From Verticillium longisporum (lineage: Eukaryota > Ascomycota > Sordariomycetes > Glomerellales > Plectosphaerellaceae): a DNA stretch of 64,000 nt. A program made the position numbers and the translations under genes. Shown here in pieces: positions 57,244 through 64,000 of this stretch. The notes beneath the pieces were generated by a model that saw only the letters and a list, made by a program, of their open reading frames with translations, ran no database searches and had not been told where the DNA came from. The stretch's first letter is position 1; every line of letters starts with the position of its first letter. The DNA lies in contig JAETXT010000006.1 in the NCBI GenBank assembly GCA_019188255.1, forward strand, positions 3,782,001 through 3,846,000. Reading direction: 5' to 3'.

Positions 57244-58443
57244 TTAATGCTTTCGTGTGCTCTGTGCGTGGAGGAGCATGTACTCAGGAATGATCACAGC
57301 AGCCATGATGAGAATGCCAGCGATGCCGACCAAGAAGACTTTGACGTAAAGCTGGACAAGACGGCGCCAGGCGGCGGCGGAGAAGGTGTTCCAGGCCTCA
57401 GTCATGCTGACATAGCCCTTGCCACCAAGGACAGCTGGGACCACGGCGCCGCCAAAAGAGCGGTCAAAGGGGATTATCGTGTCATCAGCATCGGGCAATA
57501 GCGAGGCCTGAACGCGGACGAGAACAACGTGAGCTGGAATGACAAGCAGGACAACAACAGCGAGGCTTGCCAGGACAACAACGACGTCCTTCCAATTGTT
57601 GTGATTTGCGTTGATAGCCCCGTCAACCAGAGAAGGTGTGAAGCGGGCGATCTGCGTGACAAGCCACAACAGGGCGACGGGTCGAGCAGTAGCATCGAAC
57701 GTGCGGCGGAAAGCGGGCGCGCGTGACCAGAACCGAACAGGAGAACGGGGGGTCATGACGATATGAACCCACGCGGTATCCAGCTGAACCAAGGCCAGGG
57801 AGGCAGGCAGGAGGGCGAGGAAAGCAAGGCTGGTGGGGAGCACAAGCGTAAATATGACCAGAATGATGGAAGTTAGCAGCGTATAGGCGAAATAGCAGGC
57901 AAAGCCGCGGAAGAAGGCACCGAATCCGCCATTAGAGCGAACCAGACGAGTGGTGGCACGGATGCTCGAGGTAATGGGAAGAGTGCGGCCAGCCGGGGTG
58001 TGGACAGCAGGAGCGCGGCTAGCGGAAGCGTGGCCAGCAGGAGCGCCAGGAGCATCAGGGACCTTCTTCGGGTCGTTGTGGAAAGCCGCGTCATCAGCGA
58101 AGGACGCAGTCTCGTCGTCATCCAGAGAGACACGGTTGTAAGCGGAATCGTTCTCATCTTCGACCATGGCTAGCACGGGAAAGACTCGCTGGAAGGTGTA
58201 GAAGGTCTATCAAGTCAGTCGAGTTAATATTTCAGGTCTTACACAATGGGCACGACTTGAGAGACATACGATGATAAGAAGAGGGACAAAGATGATCCAG
58301 TCGATGAGAACAATAAGCAATGACCAAGGAGGGAGCTGATCTTGGGTGGTGTTGGTGTCCCTCTTGGAGAGGGACACCGGACTGTCAGCAAGTCTTCTGT
58401 AGACAGCGGTCGCGATAGCGACGCCGGAGCTGACGGGTAGCAT
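57244..58443 (-). CDS. Uncharacterised multi-span membrane protein
   Basis: Exons on the minus strand: 58443-58270 and 58206-57244, 378 residues; donor GTATGT, branch CTGAC and acceptor GATAG restore LLIITFYTFQRVFPV. I count about six hydrophobic segments: one before the junction (LLIVLIDWIIFVPLLII), a long double segment (CYFAYTLLTSIILVIF and LAFLALLPASLALVQL), then ALLWLVTQIARF, VVVVLASLAVVVLLVI and VFLVGIAGILIMAAVII. Between the first and second lies a hydrophilic loop with Ala/Pro/His repeats (PAGHASASRAPAVHTPAG). Similar fungal proteins are often labelled ubiquitin carrier protein in databases as far as I recall, but nothing in this sequence resembles an E2 enzyme, so I leave function open. 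It is probably an endomembrane or plasma-membrane protein. Confidence 0.75.
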
Positions 58444-60043
58444 GGTGGCTAGGACGCAGAAAGCGATGAAGAAAGCAGCATGGGGGTTTGTGAATGAAAG
58501 CGATGCTCAACAGACGTAAGGTTGGGAAGAAGCTAAAGTTCCGAGGTGAGCTATGAAAGTAAGAATGACTGATGAGAATGAAATGCGATTTGGCCTTGTT
58601 GCGTGACAACAGTCGCGAAGCGCCAGGCTTGCGGCACAGTCGGGTGGGGTCGTGCAAGGTAACAGATGCACAGCCCCTTCCAGCTTCCATCGCCACCTGC
58701 CTACCCGTCTACGTATCTGCCTAACCACCTGCCAGAGGCGAGGCAATGTAAGGTACTTTATGTTAGGTACCTAGCAGCCTGTCATTGAGCTTGCTCCCGA
58801 ATTAGGCACTGTTGTGCCACTGATAGTTGTTTCAACTCCGGGGATCAGTGAAACCTCGCCCATCCCCTTCCAAGGTACGCAGGGTCGATACCTGGGATAG
58901 ATATTGTGTCTTCGTCCACACACCCGGCAGCAGCGTCTGTTGTACTCTATGACCATGCCAGTGAAGCCCCTTTGCACATTCGCCACGAAGTACCAAGCCA
59001 GAGTCCTATGTACCTTAGGTATGTATCTTCAGAGCTTGGGCAAGATTCTCGATTTTCAGCCCTGTACCTAGCCCCTAGGTGGCTGATGCCACGAGACATG
59101 CCAAGAAAGGCAAAGCGCAGGCGGGGTCTGGGGTCTGTCTTCCATTCCTTGTGACATCAACGTGCCGTCAAACACAAGCAGACACCGTAATGTAGCTCCA
59201 TGTTATAGACACAGCCTGGACAGCATAGCTGCTTAGCTTATGAGGCATCTCTTGAGCTCGTAGGGAATCTCTTCTTGCTAGAATTCATGAATACATCACC
59301 GAGACGGCCTCAGGCCTTCGGCGCACACTCCACATCTGACGAGACCTCACCTTGATTCGACGACCACCTACACGTATCCTCCCTGCTGGAGGCTCATTTC
59401 TTGCATGTCAGTCAAGCATACAAGCAAACATTGAATGTACGCATGGGAGGTGCCGCAGGCAAGCAGGAGGTGGGTCACTACGACAGGAGATCGAATGGCG
59501 GGACATCGAGATACAGGCCTCAGATGGCCGAACGGACATTGATTGTAATTCACAGGATTGTCCAAGAACTACGACTCCCAGGCGCTATTTTCTGTGTTCA
59601 TTTCCATCATAATACACGTTGGGTCAAGAGTACGAGCTCTGCCTCAACACAATACTTCTGCGTTGTAGCCTCAAAGTTGTATGAATTTAGCAGGTTCCTA
59701 AGTACGACTAAGGAAGATCATCATTCATGAACCGGTTGAACGCGCCACGAGTAGTCAAAATTTTGCTGCACAGACGAGAAAGGGTAACATGGACAACCCA
59801 GATGTTGTAGCGCGAAGATTGCGACTCAGAGGTTAATAACAACCATAGTTCCGGTGTCAGTAGTGCCTATCTTAAGAGCTAGGTATCTGTGGCCCACTTG
59901 TGACACTGGACAGTAAGGTACCATGTAAATCAGCACCCCACCCAGAGCTACACTTGCACTCACTTTACCACTACATGCTAGAAGCTAGCAAACAACATAC
60001 AACAGTGAAGGAACTCGGCCTACCGAGAAGGAAACGAACGAGC
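58444..60043. promoter_or_regulatory. Divergent intergenic region membrane-protein gene / PPM1
   Basis: It is 1.6 kb long and holds both promoters. It contains several GGTACCTA/TACCTTAGGT motifs (58748-58772, 59008-59024, 59063-59080). No conserved gene is seen. Confidence 0.45.
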
Positions 60044-61207
60044 ATGTCTCATGATACGATACCCAATCTACTGTCACTCCGCGGACCTCGTTCTGCTCGC
60101 GGGCGTGGTCGGACCACAGCCCCCCCAGGCTTCCCCTCGCGAGCCACCAATGACCAGGCCATCCAAGGCACTGACGATGATGCGGCCGCCTCCCGTCTTA
60201 GTGCCGTCTCGCTTGGCTATCTCCAGGACTCGTTTGCCCAGTACTTTGTCGAAACACAAGCGTCGCTGGCGCCGCGTCGTCTGCCTATCATTAACAGAGG
60301 CGAGTTTTGACCTTCTACCCACCGACGTGCTGTTCTCGTGCTTGAACGCAGGCTGACCTGGTAGCCAGGCACATACACCAGGACATGTGCACTCAACCAG
60401 CTTGTGGACTCATTCCTGGCCGAGGATGATCGTTCGTTTCCGAACCAGTCGAAGGAACGGCAGATCATCTCGCTTGGCGCAGGCACTGACACGCGCATCT
60501 TCCGTATTTTCGGAGGGCGGGCGTGTCACAACCTGACATATCACGAGCTGGACTTTCCTGTGACTGTAACCAAGAAGTCGCGCCTTGTGTCGGCAATACC
60601 TCACATGAGGCGAGTCCTCGGCGAACAGGTGCCGCAACCGGATGGATCATGGAGCTGTCGCCCGCCTTCTGGCGGAGAGTACTATTGTCATGGCATTGAC
60701 TTGCGTGAGTTACCTCAAGGCGGGAATTCGCAGTTGAAGGGCTTGAAAAACAATGTGCCTACGCTGCTGATATCCGAATGCTGCCTTTGTTATCTCGAAG
60801 CTTCAGCTGCCGAGAGTACGGTCCAATGGTTCGCAAAACAGATTGAGAACCTCGCCTTGGTCGTATACGAGCCCATCCGGCCTCATGACCCATTCGGGAA
60901 GATGATGGTTTCTAATTTGGCGGCTCGAAGGATAAGGATGCCCACATTAGAGAGCTACCCCTTGCCGGCGGACCAGGAGGCTCGGCTCCGAACTGCAGGC
61001 TTCAAGCATGCGAGCGCGCAAACTATCGAGTACATTTGGGAAAACTGGGTGTCGCCCCAGGAGAGAGAAAGAGTCAACGGTCTTGAGGGCCTTGATGAGG
61101 TAGAGGAATGGCAATTACTCGCTGATCACTACGTCGTGGCATGGGCTTGGAGAGGCGAAGGATTCGGTGGCTGGCAAGGTGCCTGCAACAACGATGAAAG
61201 TAGGTAG
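60044..61207 (+). CDS. PPM1: PPM1, leucine carboxyl methyltransferase of PP2A
   Basis: Exons 60044-60299 and 60369-61207, 364 residues. The enzyme uses S-adenosylmethionine to methylate the C-terminal Leu of the PP2A catalytic subunit, controlling holoenzyme assembly. Family marks: [21 protein letters not shown] near residue 40, the SAM-binding [28 protein letters not shown], and [12 protein letters not shown] followed by [15 protein letters not shown]. The intron begins with GC (AG|GCGAGT) instead of GT. This junction alone restores the conserved run [19 protein letters not shown] in frame, so a GC-AG intron is the best model. The ATG at 60044 ([14 protein letters not shown]) was chosen because the N-terminus then fits other Ppm1 proteins. 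Confidence 0.93.
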
Positions 61208-61334
61208 TGTTCCACGGCATAGCTCTCCTGGAGGTGCATCGTCTACAAACGCAAGCCCGAAGGTAGGGGCAGAATATGCACGTTCGAAACCTCGTCTGAA
61301 CTAGTATACACCCATACAAGGTAACAAAAACAGT

Positions 61335-62185
61335 CTAAGAGGACTTGCGCTCAAATGCAGTCCACTGGCCTTCGGCAGGCTTCTCCTCCAGATCTTCCCA
61401 ACTGCAAAACACGTTAGCGTGAGCTCCAAGAGTTTGTGCAGCAGTCCAGCCTTACACTTTGGACCTGACCATAGTATCGACTAGGCCAAGCTCGCCCTCA
61501 GCCACCTGGATAACCTCCTCAATGAGACCCGCCCCGATCTTGATCTCCAGCTCGGCAATCCTGTATCCAGTCAGTCAGTATCGATATACCCGATTGACGC
61601 GCCAGGGAGATGTGCGTACTGGTCCGCCGTCAGCTGCGGCTCCTCCTTCCACTGCAAGGGTTCCTCGGCTCTGAGATCTTTGCGCTCGGCGAGCACCTTC
61701 TGGTCAGCCCTCTCAGCCTCCGTCCTCAAGCCCTCAGACCCAGGACCCTCATCAGCCTCGCCGTCCCACTCCTCAAGCCGGATATCACCCTCCTCGTGCT
61801 GCTTGCGGACGATAAATGTCTTGTTACCCAGCTTGACAATGCGGGCTTCACTGCCGTCGAGACGCCCGCTGGCGACACGGAACTGCTCAGGGTTGCCACC
61901 CAGCTTCTGGGACAAGTCCTTGTTTTCGGCGTTCCACTCCTCGTAGCCGGGCGGCACGGCGGCCTCAACGAGCGCGAGGCGGTGCTTAGTCACTGCTTCA
62001 ACCGATTGGCGGTAGAGGGAAGACTCGGGCATCTGCTTGAGCCTGTCGAGAGTGCTTCCGTAAAGGTAGAGCAGTGCGGACCGGGGGCTGTTGTGCGTCC
62101 AGAGACCTGTGAGGCCTGTCGGGGTGCCGGGCTCAAGGTAGCGCGCCTTCTGGACGCTTGCCAGGAGGCGGAATGTTTGCCGCAT
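61335..62185 (-). CDS. NADH:ubiquinone oxidoreductase 29.9-kDa (NDUFA5-type) subunit
   Basis: Exons on the minus strand: 62185-61620, 61560-61456 and 61401-61335, 245 residues. This is an accessory subunit of the peripheral arm of mitochondrial complex I. The start MRQTFRLLASVQKARYLEPG gives a short basic presequence. The family core is TGLTGLWTHNSPRSALLYLYGSTLDRLKQMPESSLYRQSVEAVTKHRL, with PPGYEEW shortly after. Splice joins restore TADQIAELEIKIGAGLIEEV and VRSKVWEDLEEKPAEGQW, matching fungal homologues (Neurospora 29.9-kDa subunit). Donors are GTACGC and GTAAGG. Confidence 0.94.
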
Positions 62186-62875
62186 CTTTATGGGCTGTCT
62201 GTCGATCGTCGGACGCGCGATGGGTGGTGATGACTGGCGGTCGTGATCAGGACATACAATGTCGAGCAACAGTTGGACCGAGTTGATGGTTAGACTTTCG
62301 ATGGTCAATTGGCGAAAGCTGATTGGTAAAGTGGAGATGTTCTGGAGGATGACGGTCCATTACTAATGATTCACGTGATGGCCGGCCGCGGGGACCCATA
62401 GTTTACGCCGATGCGCGTGGGCCATGTTCGGTCTTGTCTGAAGTCAAGGGGGCTTGAGCATCAAGATTTCGAGTTCCGCTCCCCCAAACTTCCCAGGGTA
62501 TACAAACTTGGGCCTGCCAATGGCGGACCTCCAGTGGGATATGGCATCCATGGAACTCACTCAGTAGGCGAAACAATCTGCCAGCCATTAATGATATCGC
62601 TTAAGTTCAACAGTATCAGGGCGAAAACCTCCAGAATCTCAGCATGCTGCTGTTTATCCCAGTCACATCAAGCACGCGAGGCATGTCAGTGGTACAACGG
62701 TTCACAAGTAGGAGAAGCTTTAGCTGCTACAGAAATAGAATCTCGTGCACACCCAACATCCGAATGCGACAAAAAGAGGTCATGCACGACCCGGCCGCGC
62801 CATCTTACAAAACTAGGTTTCGATCCTTGAGTATCGAAAAATCAACATGGGCATTCCGGCTGCGACTTACTCCCT
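62186..62875. other. Intergenic region between the complex I subunit and GVP36-like gene
   Basis: Both genes are on the minus strand, so this contains the complex I subunit promoter and the 3' flank of the GVP36-like gene. The open frames here are not conserved-looking. Confidence 0.45.
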
Positions 62876-64000
62876 TTACGCGGCGTTCTCACGGCTCTTC
62901 CGGTAGCTGGTCTATTTCAATAAGTCAATACTCCATGCCATTCGCAGAAGTCGTCGTATGACCTACCTCTTGCTCAACCTGGAGCCCATCCACCACAGGC
63001 GCCAGTTCGCTCAGGATTTCGTATGCCTTCTTGTGATATTCAATCTGCGCCGCGATTAAGTCTGCCAGGTTGCGAAGAGGCTCAGGGGTGTCGAGAACCT
63101 TCGTCTTCGAATTAGCCTTCTTGATCATGATCATGTCAGACAGCCTGGTTGCTTACATTCTTCATGACGCCAACAGCCTCCTCGGTCTGTGTCACGAATT
63201 CGTCTTCGGCCTTTTCGATCTCCTCCTGGGCCTCAGGGCTAAGCTCATGAGATTGGGGTTGATCACCCTGTGCGGAGCCCTGGGCGAGCTTCCAAGTAGT
63301 GCCGTGAGCACGAGCCTTGACAGCATCGAGTGTGAGGCGTGCCTTCTCGACATTCTTGCGAGCGCGAGCGGCGAACATAAGGTTGGTGTTCAGAGTAGTT
63401 GTCCAGCTGTTCAGAAAGTGGCTCTGGATCTGAGCGTCTTGGGCAAGACGAGCCTCGCCCACGCTCTCCTGAGCAAGAGCATACTTCTCCAGGGCCGTCG
63501 CAAGAGGGTCTTCACCGGCACCGGTGTGCTGCTGGTGTAGGACTTGGCTGCTGGACAGACTGGCGCGTGCAATCGCATGGTTAAAGGTCTTGGGCTGCGG
63601 CTTCGCAGAGGGGGCGCAGTCAAGGCGGCTTGTGCTTCCGCAGGGGAGCTAGCTGAGGAAAGAAGGCTGACCTTCTCACTCACGGTACGGCCAAGATCCT
63701 GGAACGTCTCCTTCAGATTGGGGGGATAGTCGTAAGCCTCGTTGGAGTATTGGGACCTGGGCAACACGTGTCAGCTAGATCCAGTGTGGGGGGGTGATTC
63801 GGTATTTGGAGCGTTGTAGAACCTACGTCACGGCTAGCATCTTCTGATGCACAATCTTCAAGGCATCGACGCGCTTCTCCAAGTCGATATAATCAGGCGG
63901 GAGTTGGGTCTGCAGAGGAGGGGACCCTAGATGTCAGCGCGCACTCTACGGAACTTGCATTGAGGTGATGCGCAACGATCCATACCTTATCTTCAGCCTG
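62876..64000 (-). CDS. GVP36-like BAR-domain protein, 5' end beyond the window (one-base frameshift)
   Basis: Exons on the minus strand within the window: (64000)-63986, 63909-63827, 63756-63157, 63098-62967 and 62911-62876; the N-terminus lies off the right edge. Yeast Gvp36 is a BAR-domain protein of Golgi-derived vesicles and endocytic sites; the BAR fold senses membrane curvature. Recognisable helices are DYIDLEKRVDALKIVHQKML, then ALEKYALAQESVGEARLAQD, LMFAARARKNVEKARLTLDAVK and PEAQEEIEKAEDEFV. The last helix is LIAAQIEYHKKAYEILSEL, and the tail reads SYRKSRENAA. At GGGGG 63610-63614 one base is missing: its addition joins AALTAPP to SAKPQPKTFNHAI. About 288 C-terminal residues are present. 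All introns have standard GT-AG ends. Confidence 0.88.

Overview
The window is nuclear chromosomal DNA of a filamentous ascomycete (Pezizomycotina, most likely a Sordariomycete). Genes are interrupted by short introns of about 50-180 bp with GTAAGT/GTATGT-type donors and CTRAC-like branch points, coding DNA is GC-rich, and the gene content is typically fungal: an AreB/ASD4-type GATA factor, a SUN-family wall protein, conventional kinesin, KRR1, RRG7, MEF2 and a spherulin-like cupin. I see no bacterial, organellar or viral block, no CRISPR array, no transposon gene and no tRNA or rRNA gene.

Layout, left to right: a 64-aa single-membrane-span protein; ARP9 (minus); a YSC84/SYLF protein (minus); a gene-poor stretch of almost 5 kb; a SAP-SWIM-RING protein (minus); a RidA-family protein (plus); a YeeE/YedE sulfur transporter (minus); an MDR oxidoreductase (plus); KRR1 (minus) divergent from an AreB-type GATA factor (plus); a small membrane protein (plus); a Mit_KHE1 protein (minus) divergent from an SRF1-like membrane protein (plus); cullin-1 (plus); an AtuA/DUF1446 protein (minus); RRG7 (minus) divergent from MEF2 (plus); a secreted cupin (minus); a SUN-family GPI protein (plus); CSN12 (minus); mitochondrial acetoacetyl-CoA thiolase (minus); RAD6 (plus); kinesin-1 heavy chain (plus); a multi-span membrane protein (minus); PPM1 (plus); the complex I NDUFA5-type subunit (minus); and a GVP36-like BAR protein running off the right edge (minus). 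Exon structures were worked out by hand from splice signals and reading phase. For every complete multi-exon model the summed exon length is a multiple of three, once the single missing bases noted below are allowed for.

These are mostly unlinked housekeeping genes, not an operon or a biosynthetic cluster. Two loose themes are visible. Ubiquitin and signalosome functions recur (cullin-1, RAD6, CSN12, a RING protein). Mitochondrial functions also recur (Mit_KHE1, RRG7/MEF2 on one 423-bp intergenic region, thiolase, complex I subunit).

The most striking unexplained features are disruptions of otherwise well-conserved coding sequences. Seven genes need one extra base, each within or beside a homopolymer (five times at a C5/G5 run), to restore conserved protein. 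Two genes contain an in-frame TAG inside continuous coding sequence. The frameshifts look mainly like consensus-sequence errors. The two TAG codons could be errors, mutations, or sites of the UAG-to-UGG A-to-I mRNA editing known from sexual stages of some Sordariomycetes. No wholly new system was identified.
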